A stretch of 54,648 nucleotides of DNA from Saprospiraceae bacterium (GTDB taxonomy: Bacteria; Bacteroidota; Bacteroidia; Chitinophagales; Saprospiraceae), in contig JAHDGF010000004.1 of the NCBI GenBank assembly GCA_020627785.1, positions 1-54,648 on the forward strand, in the 5' to 3' direction. This document shows, piece after piece, positions 1 to 10,550 of the stretch. The notes below the pieces were generated by a model, which searched no databases, was not told where the DNA came from, and saw only the letters and a list, made by a program, of their open reading frames with translations. A program made the position numbers and the translations under genes. The first letter of the stretch is position 1. The number at the start of each line of letters is the position of its first letter.

Positions 1-79
1 AACCCGACTTTCATGGCTGTTGGTGATTCCCTATATCATGAATGTTTTATTTTTATAATTTCTACATTATGTATTTCAA

Positions 80-3000
80 TTATTTTACGATCGCAAGTCT
101 GTGAACTTTGTAATCCCCACCTGAAGATTCAATTCTCAAAAGATACATTCCTGAATCGAATGTACCTAAATCAACCTCCAAGCTCTTATCTTTTCTTGCA
201 TCAAAAGTCAGATTTTTAATCAAGTTTCCTTTCAAGTCATAGATGCCGATCTTACCAAAGTCATCTTTGTTGCTAGGTAGTTCTATAAAGAGAAGGTCTC
301 TAGCTGGATTCGGATAAATTTGAACTTCTTCTATTCTTCTTGTTGAGAAAGGGTAGACTATGACACGTTCTGTTGCGTCTGTTGCAATATTTTGGATAGG
401 GCACATGGATAAGGTAATGTCATCAAGGTAAACTCGATCATTGTTTGATGAGGCATCACACCTAAACCTGAATAATGTATTTGCGGTAAATGCATAATTT
501 ATCACTAGTTCCTCATCAATTCTTGAATTATTGACAAATTCTGCACCCATATTCCATTCTTGGTGTATCGCATAACTTGAACCACCATCCGTAGAAATTT
601 CTAAAAAGAAATCCTCATTATTTGAAAATCCAGTCGTAATGAATGAGAAGGATAAGTATACTGTACTTTCTCCGCTGAGATCCAACTCATCGCTAGTAAC
701 CGATGAACTTCCTTCTGAATTATCTCTAATTCGAACGGAATAATTTCCAGTTTTAGCGTATCCAGTTGTTCTCGCGCAGTCAGTTCCTCCATCGTTCCAA
801 TTTCCATAACTTGCTTCGAAACCATCTTCGATTATAGCATTACAAGGCGAACATGAACTTGGATCTGGTATACATGCATCTGAATCATCTGGGTCATCAT
901 TTAAGCAATATCCATCGCCATCTTGATCTGTAAAAACTCCTAAACAAATACAGTCAATCGTATATACATCGTTTTCTGTACAATCATCTCCATCATCACA
1001 GCTTGCACCGATTAAATTATCATCAAAACCTGGACATAAATCGTCATTATCACAAATTCCATCTGCATCACTGTCCTGGTAGATTCCTGCACAATTACAA
1101 TTAACATCAAACACATCACCTGTCGTACATGGATCACCGTCACTACAAGCATCGCCTGCTGAGCAAGGAACATTACAGTGGATTATTTCAATATCGTCTA
1201 AATATATTCGGTCATTGTTTACAGAGGCATCGCATCTGAATCTTAAGACAGTTTGACTACTCAAATTGTCATAAATCCAGACGGATTCATTGTATCGAAT
1301 ATTATTTTCAATGTTATACCCAATTCTCCATTCTTCAATCAATGAGAAGCTTGATCCGCCATCATTTGAAATTTCTAAGAAAAAATCTTCATTTGGTTCA
1401 AGCGTTATGGCTATGAATGAAAACTTAAGCTCTATTTCATTAACCCCAGAAAAGTCATATGGATCTGAATAAAGAGAGGAAGCTGATCCTGAGTTGTCTC
1501 TGATACGTATGCTGTAATTTCCAGAATTTGGATATTCAGCAACCCTAGCACAATCAGTACCACCATCATTCCAATTTCCAAAATTTGATTCGAAATTGTC
1601 AGTGCTATAATTATTGCATGGGCTGCAGTTTGTGTTCGAAGCATCTGGAATGCATGGATCATTATCATCTGCATCTTGTCCTGCGCACAGACCATCGTTA
1701 TCTGCATCCATAAATATTCCTGCACAGTTGCACGAAGAATTATAGACATCATTAACCGTGCAATCATCATTGTCGTCGCATGCGGAGCCAATTAAATTAT
1801 CATCAAAGCCAGGACAATGATCATCAGTATCACATACTCCATCATTATCAGTATCAGCCATTATTCCAACACAGTCACAAAAAGAATTGTAAACGTCATT
1901 AACGGTACAATCATTATTATCATTACAAGCGGTACCGATTAAATTATCATTTAGGGTAGGGCATTGATCGTCTGTATCGCAGATTCCATCGTTGTCTGAA
2001 TCTACATATACTCCAGCACAACCACAGGAAGAATTGTAAACATCATTGATGGTACAAGGATCATTATCATCACATGTCGTACCGATTAAATTATCATCAA
2101 ATCCTGGACATAGGTCGTCTGCATCACACACCCCGTCGTTGTCAGCATCTGCCATTACTCCTGTACAATCACAGTTAGCATTTAGTACGTCTCCAGTTGT
2201 GCAAGGATTGCCATCATCACAAGCTTCCCCAGCCAAACATGAAACATTGCAATGTAATATTTTGATATCATCTAAATAAATTTGATCATTGTTGACAGAG
2301 GCATCACATCTGAACCTTAAGACAGTTTGGCTACTTAAATTATTGGTGATGCTGACAGATTCATTGTATCGTATGTTATTTTCAATTTCAGTTCCAACGT
2401 TCCATTCTTGAACAATTGTATAACTTGATCCTCCATCATCTGAAATTTCTAAGAAGAAATCTTCATTTGGCTCCATGCCGATGGCTATAAATGAAAACTG
2501 AACTTCTATTTCTGCATTTGCTGAAAAATCATAAGGGTCAGAATATAAAGAGGAGGCTGCTCCAGAGTTGTCTCGGATTCTAATGCTATAAATCCCAGAA
2601 TTTGCATTGGAAGCTGATCTTGAACAGTCTGTTCCGCCATCATTCCAGTTTCCCCAATTTGGTTCAAAATTGTCACTGCTATATTCAGTGCAAGAACTGC
2701 AATTAGCATTGCTAGAATTTGGAATACAGGCATTAGTATCATCTTGATCTTGCCCTACACATATTCCATCATTATCTGAATCTACGTAAACCCCTGCGCA
2801 ATTACAAGCTGAGGTATATACATCATTAATGGTGCATGCATCATTATCATCGCAGGCTGTCCCGATTAAATTATCATCAAACCCAGGACACTGATCATTG
2901 GCATCACATACGCCATCGTTGTCTGCATCAGCCATAACTCCTGCACAATCACAAGAAGAATTATAAACGTCATTGACTGTGCAATCATTATTATCATCAC

Positions 3001-5419
3001 AAGGTGTCCCGATTAAATTATCATTCAAGTTAGGACATTGATCATCGGCATCGCATACTTCATCGTTGTCAGCGTCTGCCAAGATTCCAGCACAATTACA
3101 AGATGAAGTATAAACATCATTGACGGTACAAGCATCATTATCATCGCAGGGTGTCCCGATTAAATTATCATCAAACCCAGGACACTGATCATCCGCATCA
3201 CATATTCCATCTTTATCCGCATCAGCCATAATTCCTGCACAATCACAGGAAGAATTATAAACGTCATTAACTGTGCAATCATTATTATCATTACAAGGTG
3301 TCCCAATTAAACTATCATTTAAGTTAGGACATTGGTCATCGGCATCGCATACTCCATCGTTATCCGCATCTGCCAAGACCCCTGCACAATTACATGATGA
3401 AGTATATACATCATTGATTGTGCAAGCATCATTATCGTCGCAGGTTGTTCCGATTAAATTATCATCGAACCCTGGGCACTGATCATCCGCGTCGCATACT
3501 CCATCGTTGTCTGAGTCGTCCAAAGTTCCTGCACAAGAACAATCTGCTTGGTAAACATCATTACTTGTACAAGGATTGTTGTCATCACATGGATCACCTG
3601 CAACACATCCAGTGGTAGGGTCTTTAACTATAGTAAAGTAATCTTCTATTACCCCTGTTTCTCTTATGAATTTTACATCCATCGTGTTCCCAGTAACTTC
3701 TAAAGCGCAAGAACCCAGTTCCGCAACTGAGTAATACATGGCATTATGATTCAAGTCACCATTCGTTATTTTTCCCGCAGAGCCAGTAGTGATATAAACC
3801 GCTCCCTTATCTGCAACTGTCCCACTAGTGGTTTTTTCATAAGCACCATTCCCATCTGACTTTCCATCGCCAGATCCAGTTGGACCGACAGTATTTGTAG
3901 ACATATTAAAAGTAGAAGCATTTCCATAGTGGCCATTTAATAGATATGACCTTTCATACGAGTGACTATGACCTGAAAGAACAAGATCAATCCCGTTTGC
4001 TTCTAGCATCGGTAAGAAATTCTGTCTCATTTGAATAAGAGCAGTTTCTGTATCCGAATCATGAGATCCTTTAGTATATGGCGGATGATGCCAAAAGGCA
4101 ACAATCCATTCAGCAGTTGTATTTTGAATATCTGCTTGGCACCAATTGTACATCGCACTATTTACTGAACGATCGGTTTCATAAGAATCTAAACTGATGA
4201 AGTGAATATTCGCATAATCAAAAGAATAGTAGGCTTCTGTTCCTGAAGGGATTCCTCCGGATTCTCCAGCTTTCGGAAAACTGAATATGTCATAGTATGG
4301 ACCTGTCTGAGAATTTGAATTTGCGGAGTGTCCATCGTGGTTGCCTAGGCATGACCATGCGGTTGTATTCTTTAATTTGTCCTCATACATATTCTCGAAA
4401 ATGGCCGTTTGATATTCATCATCATTTCCTACGGTATATGCATTATCTCCAAGGAATAAAATCATATCAGTGTGGTCTGTCCCGATGTAGTTGTAGTATG
4501 CATCTCTGACGGTTCTTTGTTTTGTATTTGCAGTACCACAATCACCTAGTATCCATGCTTTCACCGTTGGCGTACTACCTGGAATTGGGGAAGTTTGAAA
4601 ATACATATCCAAACTTGCGGGAACGAGCACATTGCTATTATTTGCAAGTTCATAATAGTATTTTGTTGCAGGATTTAATCCTGTAATTTCTATTTCGTGT
4701 TCTGTCTTCAAAGCAAGATCAGAAGTGACCAAATTTAAATTCCCTGATGAAGTTCCATAGTTAACTACAGATTCAGTTGGAACATGAGTTCTCCATTTGA
4801 TGGTCATGGACGATTCACTGGCTTTTTGTAAATAAGGGCCACGAATTACATTAATCTGACCTGCTAGAGTGGCAGAAAGTTTAAAATCAAAGCTAATATC
4901 AGAGCTACCCGCACTTCTTTGGTGTATCTCAACAGCTATCTCATTTGTTCCTGCAGTTAAAAGGTTGCCAATGTTGGTACTTGCACTGGCGTTGTCACCA
5001 TTTGGAGCACCAGAAAAGGTATCATAGTTTATGGTACCTGTAGGCATATTAACCCGCCATATTTCTTGTCCGTTTAAATACACAACAGCACCGTCATCAT
5101 AAATTAGATCAAGATTAAGGTTATCATAATCTGCTGGGTTGGTAATAGTAAGGCTCTTTCGAAAATATCCAGTCAATGCATTGTTACTTAATACAGTAGC
5201 CTCATCACCATCACCATAACCTAAGTGGGCATATCCAGTCGACCAATTAGAGTCATCATAATTTGTGTCATTCCAGTCATTACTTCCTTGCGGACTCGGC
5301 TCATTTCCTGCATCATAATAAGACCAGTTTTCACCATAATTGATTAAAGTAGTTTGCCCAGAAAGTAATTGAAAGCAAAGGCAAAATAAAACAGTTGAGA
5401 ATAGGGAAGTGGGATTCAT
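80..5419 (-). CDS. Secreted purple-acid-phosphatase-like metallophosphoesterase with TSP3-type repeats and T9SS type A signal
   Basis: A 1779-residue exported protein, probably a cell-surface phosphoesterase. Order of parts: signal peptide (about 1-21), a lectin/galactose-binding-like beta domain (about 25-190), a fibronectin-like domain of the purple acid phosphatase type (about 195-280), then the dinuclear metallophosphoesterase domain (about 283-560). The metal ligand motifs are all present: GDCG, GDNAY, GNHD, HHPPY and GHSHSYER; the Tyr after GDNA is the usual purple acid phosphatase ligand. Residues about 605 onward alternate Cys/Asp-rich calcium-binding repeats (DxDxDG, thrombospondin type 3 style, about 12 copies) with three MAM/jelly-roll-like domains that each carry WNDGGTDC (near 2240-2710, 1170-1625 and 400-850). 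The last 80 residues (QIYPNPA ... GMYLLRIESSG ... VK) are a type IX secretion type A sorting domain. It starts 1 bp after the TPR gene stops, so the two are co-transcribed. Activity on a specific phosphate ester is unknown. Confidence 0.9.
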   Translation of the reverse strand: MNPTSLFSTVLFCLCFQLLSGQTTLINYGENWSYYDAGNEPSPQGSNDWNDTNYDDSNWSTGYAHLGYGDGDEATVLSNNALTGYFRKSLTITNPADYDNLNLDLIYDDGAVVYLNGQEIWRVNMPTGTINYDTFSGAPNGDNASASTNIGNLLTAGTNEIAVEIHQRSAGSSDISFDFKLSATLAGQINVIRGPYLQKASESSMTIKWRTHVPTESVVNYGTSSGNLNLVTSDLALKTEHEIEITGLNPATKYYYELANNSNVLVPASLDMYFQTSPIPGSTPTVKAWILGDCGTANTKQRTVRDAYYNYIGTDHTDMILFLGDNAYTVGNDDEYQTAIFENMYEDKLKNTTAWSCLGNHDGHSANSNSQTGPYYDIFSFPKAGESGGIPSGTEAYYSFDYANIHFISLDSYETDRSVNSAMYNWCQADIQNTTAEWIVAFWHHPPYTKGSHDSDTETALIQMRQNFLPMLEANGIDLVLSGHSHSYERSYLLNGHYGNASTFNMSTNTVGPTGSGDGKSDGNGAYEKTTSGTVADKGAVYITTGSAGKITNGDLNHNAMYYSVAELGSCALEVTGNTMDVKFIRETGVIEDYFTIVKDPTTGCVAGDPCDDNNPCTSNDVYQADCSCAGTLDDSDNDGVCDADDQCPGFDDNLIGTTCDDNDACTINDVYTSSCNCAGVLADADNDGVCDADDQCPNLNDSLIGTPCNDNNDCTVNDVYNSSCDCAGIMADADKDGICDADDQCPGFDDNLIGTPCDDNDACTVNDVYTSSCNCAGILADADNDEVCDADDQCPNLNDNLIGTPCDDNNDCTVNDVYNSSCDCAGVMADADNDGVCDANDQCPGFDDNLIGTACDDNDACTINDVYTSACNCAGVYVDSDNDGICVGQDQDDTNACIPNSSNANCSSCTEYSSDNFEPNWGNWNDGGTDCSRSASNANSGIYSIRIRDNSGAASSLYSDPYDFSANAEIEVQFSFIAIGMEPNEDFFLEISDDGGSSYTIVQEWNVGTEIENNIRYNESVSITNNLSSQTVLRFRCDASVNNDQIYLDDIKILHCNVSCLAGEACDDGNPCTTGDVLNANCDCTGVMADADNDGVCDADDLCPGFDDNLIGTTCDDNDPCTINDVYNSSCGCAGVYVDSDNDGICDTDDQCPTLNDNLIGTACNDNNDCTVNDVYNSFCDCVGIMADTDNDGVCDTDDHCPGFDDNLIGSACDDNDDCTVNDVYNSSCNCAGIFMDADNDGLCAGQDADDNDPCIPDASNTNCSPCNNYSTDNFESNFGNWNDGGTDCARVAEYPNSGNYSIRIRDNSGSASSLYSDPYDFSGVNEIELKFSFIAITLEPNEDFFLEISNDGGSSFSLIEEWRIGYNIENNIRYNESVWIYDNLSSQTVLRFRCDASVNNDRIYLDDIEIIHCNVPCSAGDACSDGDPCTTGDVFDVNCNCAGIYQDSDADGICDNDDLCPGFDDNLIGASCDDGDDCTENDVYTIDCICLGVFTDQDGDGYCLNDDPDDSDACIPDPSSCSPCNAIIEDGFEASYGNWNDGGTDCARTTGYAKTGNYSVRIRDNSEGSSSVTSDELDLSGESTVYLSFSFITTGFSNNEDFFLEISTDGGSSYAIHQEWNMGAEFVNNSRIDEELVINYAFTANTLFRFRCDASSNNDRVYLDDITLSMCPIQNIATDATERVIVYPFSTRRIEEVQIYPNPARDLLFIELPSNKDDFGKIGIYDLKGNLIKNLTFDARKDKSLEVDLGTFDSGMYLLRIESSGGDYKVHRLAIVK
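2740..3600 (-). repeat. Tandem Asp/Cys-rich repeat block, two-unit period of 294 bp
   Basis: Inside the phosphoesterase gene a ~49-residue unit (calcium loop DADNDGVCDADDQCP followed by a Cys module of the form CDDNDACTxNDVY) repeats without interruption. Units alternate between a PGFDDNLIG and a PNLNDxLIG version, so the true period is two units, 98 codons. The copies near 2940-3060 and 3234-3354 differ at about 8 of roughly 120 aligned bases, showing DNA-level duplication. Further diverged copies follow near 1640-2230 and 850-1160. Confidence 0.9.
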
Positions 5420-5420
5420 C

Positions 5421-6239
5421 TTATTTATTTAAAAAATCTAATTGTTGATTTATATCTTTTATTAAGTTCTTAGTCGCTGCAGTATTTTTGAGCCTAGAAG
5501 GTAATTTATCTATTAACTGAAGTGCTGATTTAAAATCATTTTCAGCAGAGGTTTTATCTAGACTAAGCGCATAAATTTTTCCCCTTTCGAAAAGGATAAA
5601 TTCTTTTCTATTTCTAGTCTCCAATTGATCAGTTAGTTGGCCGATTGCCTTTTGGTAATCTCCATGCTGTACATATAATTGAATCAACTTTTGTTCAAGG
5701 CTTACGACCTTTCCTAAGTCTTCAATGCCTTGTTCTATTGTTTCAATTGCTTTATCTAGCTTTTGCACTTCCGCTTTTTCAAACATTAATGCTGCTTCAA
5801 AATAATTCTCTGGTAAGGTTTGAACGGAGTAGGTGATCACATTTTGAAAGGCTAAACCGGCCGCTTGATATTCATTTAAATTAGCAAGACATTGTCCTTT
5901 TAACCGCCAGGCAATTACATGATCTTGGTCTTGTTCTAAGATTCGTTCTAAATATTCTAAGGCAGTTTTTTCTTTGCCTAACCTAAAATAAGATTTGGCG
6001 AAATTTAGTTGTAGGTCGCCGTTAGTTCCAGCCAGTTTTTCTGCCTTTTTAAAATCCTTTAAGGCAAGCTTGTAATTTTCATGTTGGGCATAAAGCTCAC
6101 CTCTTGTTATATAGAGCTCATGATTATCTCTATCTGACTCGATTTCAGTGGTTACTTTTTGTATTCGTTCATGTAAATCGCCATGAGCAAATACATTGAT
6201 TGTACACAGGAATAGCAGTACGCAAGTAGTTACTTTCAT
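5421..6239 (-). CDS. Periplasmic TPR-repeat protein
   Basis: A 272-residue protein with an N-terminal signal peptide (cleavage probably after NVFAHG, about residue 20) followed almost entirely by tetratricopeptide-like helices from about residue 25 to 265. Recognisable TPR signatures include ELYAQHENYKLALKDFKKAE and KSYFRLGKEKTALEYLERIL. TPR proteins are protein-interaction scaffolds; no catalytic motif is visible. Its stop codon is 1 bp from the start of the large metallophosphoesterase, so translation is probably coupled and the TPR protein may assist or partner that enzyme; this is inference from position only. Upstream, 242 bp separate it from groEL, containing the groEL terminator, so it should have its own promoter, but I see no good TAnnTTTG box. 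Confidence 0.8.
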   Translation of the reverse strand: MKVTTCVLLFLCTINVFAHGDLHERIQKVTTEIESDRDNHELYITRGELYAQHENYKLALKDFKKAEKLAGTNGDLQLNFAKSYFRLGKEKTALEYLERILEQDQDHVIAWRLKGQCLANLNEYQAAGLAFQNVITYSVQTLPENYFEAALMFEKAEVQKLDKAIETIEQGIEDLGKVVSLEQKLIQLYVQHGDYQKAIGQLTDQLETRNRKEFILFERGKIYALSLDKTSAENDFKSALQLIDKLPSRLKNTAATKNLIKDINQQLDFLNK

Positions 6240-6420
6240 ATTGATATGCTAAGAATTTAAGCAAGGGCCGCGAAAATTTTCCTGAAGGGGGTTGTATTAA
6301 AAGGTGACTTGGAGCAGAGAAACCATTCCAATAGACGAAAATAGCTGCAAATAGTGAACCAATCAATTTTTCAAATGGGAGATAACCGTCATTTTTTAAG
6401 ATTCTTACAGGTTGAAAATC

Positions 6421-6454
6421 AAAAAAGCCCCGTCTTTGCAGACGAGGCTTTTCA
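6421..6454 (-). terminator. Rho-independent terminator after groEL
   Basis: An 11-bp stem (arms 6425-6435 and 6440-6450) with a 4-base loop. On the minus strand it reads AAGCCTCGTCT, GCAA, AGACGGGGCTT with one U-G pair, then six T. It lies about 30 bp past the groEL stop and ends the groES-groEL transcript before the TPR gene. Confidence 0.88.
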
Positions 6455-6481
6455 TTTATCTAAATCTTAAATTAAAGGATT

Positions 6482-8146
<1,665 letters not shown>

Positions 8147-8154
8147 TCAAGTGA

Positions 8155-8427
8155 TTATCCTAAGATTACAAGGATATCATCTTCTCGCATGATTAAATAG
8201 TCCTTTCCTTCGAAGTTAATCTCTTGTCCAGAATACTTTCCATATAGTACCTTGTCTCCTTTCTTGACAGACATTTTAATTCCGTCTTTACCAGGACCTA
8301 CAGCTACAATCTTACCTTTTTGAGGTTTTTCTTTAGCAGTATCAGGAATGATAATTCCGCCGCTTGTCTTAGTATCAGCTTTTGCTGGTTCTACGACTAC
8401 CCGGTCGTTGATGGGTTTCATCTTCAT
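8155..8427 (-). CDS. groES: Co-chaperonin GroES (Hsp10)
   Basis: Full-length 90-residue Hsp10 that caps the GroEL ring and sets the size of the folding chamber. Recognisable parts are [10 protein letters not shown] at the N-terminus, the mobile loop [17 protein letters not shown] (about 20-36) that docks onto GroEL, and GKIVAVGPG. Either of two in-frame ATG codons (8427 or 8421) could start it; the second gives the usual MKP start. It is the first gene of groES-groEL. The secG terminator stands between it and secG, so it needs its own promoter, which must lie in 8428-8582 where the shared chaperone element sits. Confidence 0.98.
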   Translation of the reverse strand: MKMKPINDRVVVEPAKADTKTSGGIIIPDTAKEKPQKGKIVAVGPGKDGIKMSVKKGDKVLYGKYSGQEINFEGKDYLIMREDDILVILG

Positions 8428-8479
8428 ACTGAATTAAGTTTTTAGTTAGTGTTTTTAGAAATAATTAATATATAGCTAC

Positions 8480-8498
8480 TAGTCACGTATCGTGCCAA
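8480..8498 (-). promoter_or_regulatory. Candidate chaperone-control element upstream of groES
   Basis: On the minus strand the sequence is TTGGCAC, GATACG, TGACTA. The same two half-sites with the same 6-bp gap occur upstream of dnaK at 53279-53297. Here the element is also an imperfect inverted repeat, with CACG and CGTG flanking a 3-bp centre. It ends 52 bp before the groES ATG. No TAnnTTTG box of the housekeeping type is seen between it and the gene. Confidence 0.55.
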
Positions 8499-8582
8499 GC
8501 GTAATTTAGCTGCCATATTTACATAGAATGGAGTCTATCCCTTTTAGGGCTGCCAAAATGCAGATGATTTAGTCATTTTGGC

Positions 8583-8613
8583 AAAAAAAAGCCCCTGAGC
8601 ATTTTCAGAGGCT
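8583..8613 (-). terminator. Rho-independent terminator after secG
   Basis: A 9-bp stem (arms 8590-8598 and 8605-8613, one U-G pair on the minus-strand RNA) with a 6-base loop, followed on the minus strand by a run of eight T. It is 9 bp beyond the secG stop codon and separates secG from groES transcription. Confidence 0.85.
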
Positions 8614-8621
8614 GTTAATTT

Positions 8622-8891
8622 TTATCCTTGCGATTGAAGCGGTATTTGACCCCCGCCAGATGAGTTGGTAACCATGATGGCCGTTATTATGCACAACACA
8701 AATAGAATGATGCCTAATATCCAAGTCAATTTCTCAATACCATCTGAGGACTTTGCCGCCCCAAAAATCTGAGTGGCTCCAGCTCCTCCAAAAGTAGAGT
8801 CAATTCCTCCTCCTTTTGGGTTTTGAATAAGAACTACTGCCATTAATAATAGACAGTTTATCGCAATAAGTATAGTTAATCCTGTAATCAT
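8622..8891 (-). CDS. secG: Preprotein translocase subunit SecG
   Basis: An 89-residue inner-membrane protein of the SecYEG channel, which assists SecA-driven export. It has the SecG layout: a first hydrophobic helix (TGLTILIAINCLLLMAVVLI, residues 3-22), the conserved loop NPKGGGIDSTFGGAGATQIF, and a second helix (LTWILGIILFVLCIITAIMV). Its ATG overlaps the upstream gene's stop codon as ATGA, so the two are translationally coupled. It belongs to the conserved Bacteroidota string miaB - sigma-54 activator - lptE - TPR protein - secG - groES - groEL, which in this genome is interrupted just upstream of its partner gene. Confidence 0.96.
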   Translation of the reverse strand: MITGLTILIAINCLLLMAVVLIQNPKGGGIDSTFGGAGATQIFGAAKSSDGIEKLTWILGIILFVLCIITAIMVTNSSGGGQIPLQSQG

Positions 8892-10111
8892 GATCTATTT
8901 TTAGATTTGATACTCTCAATTTTGTCCGCAAAGAAACTACTTTTTTCAGGATTTTTCAAAGATAGTCGCTCGTACATATCAATAGATTGCATAAAGTGTC
9001 CTTGGCTTGCTAGCAAATCAGCCAATTGTTCCGATATTATTTCATCAGAAACCTCTTGACTTTCCCCATATTTCTTGCCTTTCTTCTTTTTCTTCTTGTC
9101 TTTTTTGACTTTCGTCAAACGAGTATCATCAATTGTATTAATCCATAAAGTATATGGATCAAGATCTTTCTGGCTATAGTCAGAATCAGTATATGATAAC
9201 CATCGAAACTCCTGCTTGAAGTCTTTTCCCTTCTTTTTCTTCTTCTTACCTTTCTTCTTTTTGATCTTTTCATGAAAGACCATTTGTTCAGAGGAGTCTT
9301 CTATAATCTTAAATACCTCAGATTCTTCTTTTGATTCTTCAAGCTCCAAGGCTTTTTCCTCTAATTCTTTTTCGTTGGTCTCTTCCTTGTCCACTATTTG
9401 TTCTTGAGAAACAATATCTTTCAATGAATCTTCTTTGACCTCTTCTACCTCAGTTTTTTCTTCAGTTGTCTTTTGTTCAATCTTTTCGATGACCTTATGC
9501 ATCGGGTCAACATCTGGCGAAGAACCTTCAGATCGTTTAGATTCTATTTCCTTTTGACCAAATTTTCCCTCAATCCGATTTAAAAAACCAAGCAAGCCAC
9601 TTTTCTCCATATTAGCCGTATTCGAAACAATCTCAGTGGTTTCCATTTTCTCGTTTTCGCTGGTAGGAATTGCAAGGCTTGGGATTGAGCCAACTATTGC
9701 TGCTCCTGCTCCGATCGCAGCTCCTGTAATCATAGATTCCTTGGATGCTCCAGGCTTTACAACCACCTTTGGCTTATCACTTATTGTCTTACTTTGATTG
9801 GGTATTACAGTGACTTGAGGATTTGATTTTTTTTGTTCTGTTTCCACATTTGCGGAAGCATCAACTTTATTATCTTCTAGATAAATGTCGCGGATGTAAA
9901 CAATAGAGCTTTTCTTGGGACTCTGATTCTTGATAATTTCATTGATCAGATCACTAGGCTCCCTACTAGAATCTCTTTTTTTCTCGCTTATAAGTGCCCT
10001 AATTTGATTATTGTAAGGCTCTTTCTTCAACTTCTCCTCCAGCCATTCCTCGGAAACAGAGGCTAATAAGGACTTGTTGGCTAATATATTCTCTAGGGTG
10101 ATTGTACTCAC
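8888..10111 (-). CDS. Lys/Glu-rich protein with C-terminal TPR-like segment, SecG neighbour
   Basis: A 407-residue protein of unknown function. The N-terminal ~45 residues look helical. A small Ala/Gly-rich hydrophobic patch (ITGAAIGAGAAIVGSIPSLA, about 128-147) could touch a membrane but is weak for a true membrane segment. Residues about 195-275 are Glu/Lys-rich and probably disordered or coiled-coil. Two Lys clusters occur near residues 283-293 and 339-349. The end, ADLLASQGHFMQSIDMYERL, is a TPR-type helix pair typical of the protein found beside secG in Bacteroidota. The start is GTG at 10111, directly after a TAAATTTG box, so the mRNA may be leaderless. Function is not known; the ATGA overlap with secG suggests a role at the envelope or in export. 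Confidence 0.75.
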   Translation of the reverse strand: MSTITLENILANKSLLASVSEEWLEEKLKKEPYNNQIRALISEKKRDSSREPSDLINEIIKNQSPKKSSIVYIRDIYLEDNKVDASANVETEQKKSNPQVTVIPNQSKTISDKPKVVVKPGASKESMITGAAIGAGAAIVGSIPSLAIPTSENEKMETTEIVSNTANMEKSGLLGFLNRIEGKFGQKEIESKRSEGSSPDVDPMHKVIEKIEQKTTEEKTEVEEVKEDSLKDIVSQEQIVDKEETNEKELEEKALELEESKEESEVFKIIEDSSEQMVFHEKIKKKKGKKKKKKGKDFKQEFRWLSYTDSDYSQKDLDPYTLWINTIDDTRLTKVKKDKKKKKKGKKYGESQEVSDEIISEQLADLLASQGHFMQSIDMYERLSLKNPEKSSFFADKIESIKSKNRS

Positions 10112-10550
10112 GGCACAAATTTAAAAAATAAGAATGAAAACCCTTGCTATTTCGAAGCAAGTTGATAATGAGTTTTCATAACAATAGAAATAACAATCCT
10201 TGCACTGATAATCCTGAAGTTAACGCTTGTAACTAAATCTATGAGTATTATACTTAGAAATATAAAAAAATCTTAATTAGGCATAGTTGTTGATTTCAAT
10301 TTAAAGTTGGCTGAATATTTTAGTTTGTATATGAATTATAAAAATTTGTTAGCTCTTTGTCATAACCGACTTTTAGTTTTCATTTATTTTAAATTAAGGA
10401 CTTTATAAAATAAATTGGCCACCGGAAGGGAAATGACGTCGTTCATTTCTATGTTTCTTCAACATCCCCATAATAATATTTTGTACTTGCAAGCCTTTAC
10501 TGGTTTGCCCCAAAAAACAGGAGTAATTCGCACCCCAAAAAGCAATTACA
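10112..10550. other. 439-bp AT-rich divergent intergenic region before the giant adhesin
   Basis: No gene or RNA is recognised here. It must hold the promoters of two divergent genes. For the minus-strand gene the TAAATTTG box at 10116-10123 is a candidate. For the giant adhesin no full TTTG / TAnnTTTG pair is evident. A 7-bp inverted repeat, GAAATGA with TCATTTC around CGTCGT, lies at 10430-10449, about 100 bp before the adhesin ATG, and might form a leader hairpin or operator. No Shine-Dalgarno sequence is seen close to the ATG. Confidence 0.5.
10116..10123 (-). promoter_or_regulatory. Bacteroidota -7 box for the gene at 8888-10111
   Basis: On the minus strand TAAATTTG matches TAnnTTTG exactly and lies 4 bp before the GTG start. 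Transcription would begin at or next to the start codon. I do not see a TTTG -33 element at the usual distance, so support is partial. Confidence 0.45.

Noticed and set aside
2740..3600. CRISPR-like regular repeats
   Set aside because: The repeats are 294-bp (two-unit) in-frame protein repeats with no spacer diversity and no cas genes.
6240..6480. RNA gene in the groEL-TPR gap
   Set aside because: Apart from the groEL terminator, no tRNA-like or conserved structured RNA pattern is visible.
8480..8498. CIRCE/HrcA operator before groES
   Set aside because: The left half (TTGGCAC) resembles TTAGCAC, but the 9-bp spacer and the right half GAGTGCTAA are missing; the arms are 3-6 bp apart, not 9 or more.
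10430..10449. GAAATGA hairpin as a terminator or riboswitch
   Set aside because: The stem is 7 bp, AT-rich and not followed by a T run; no conserved aptamer features were recognised.
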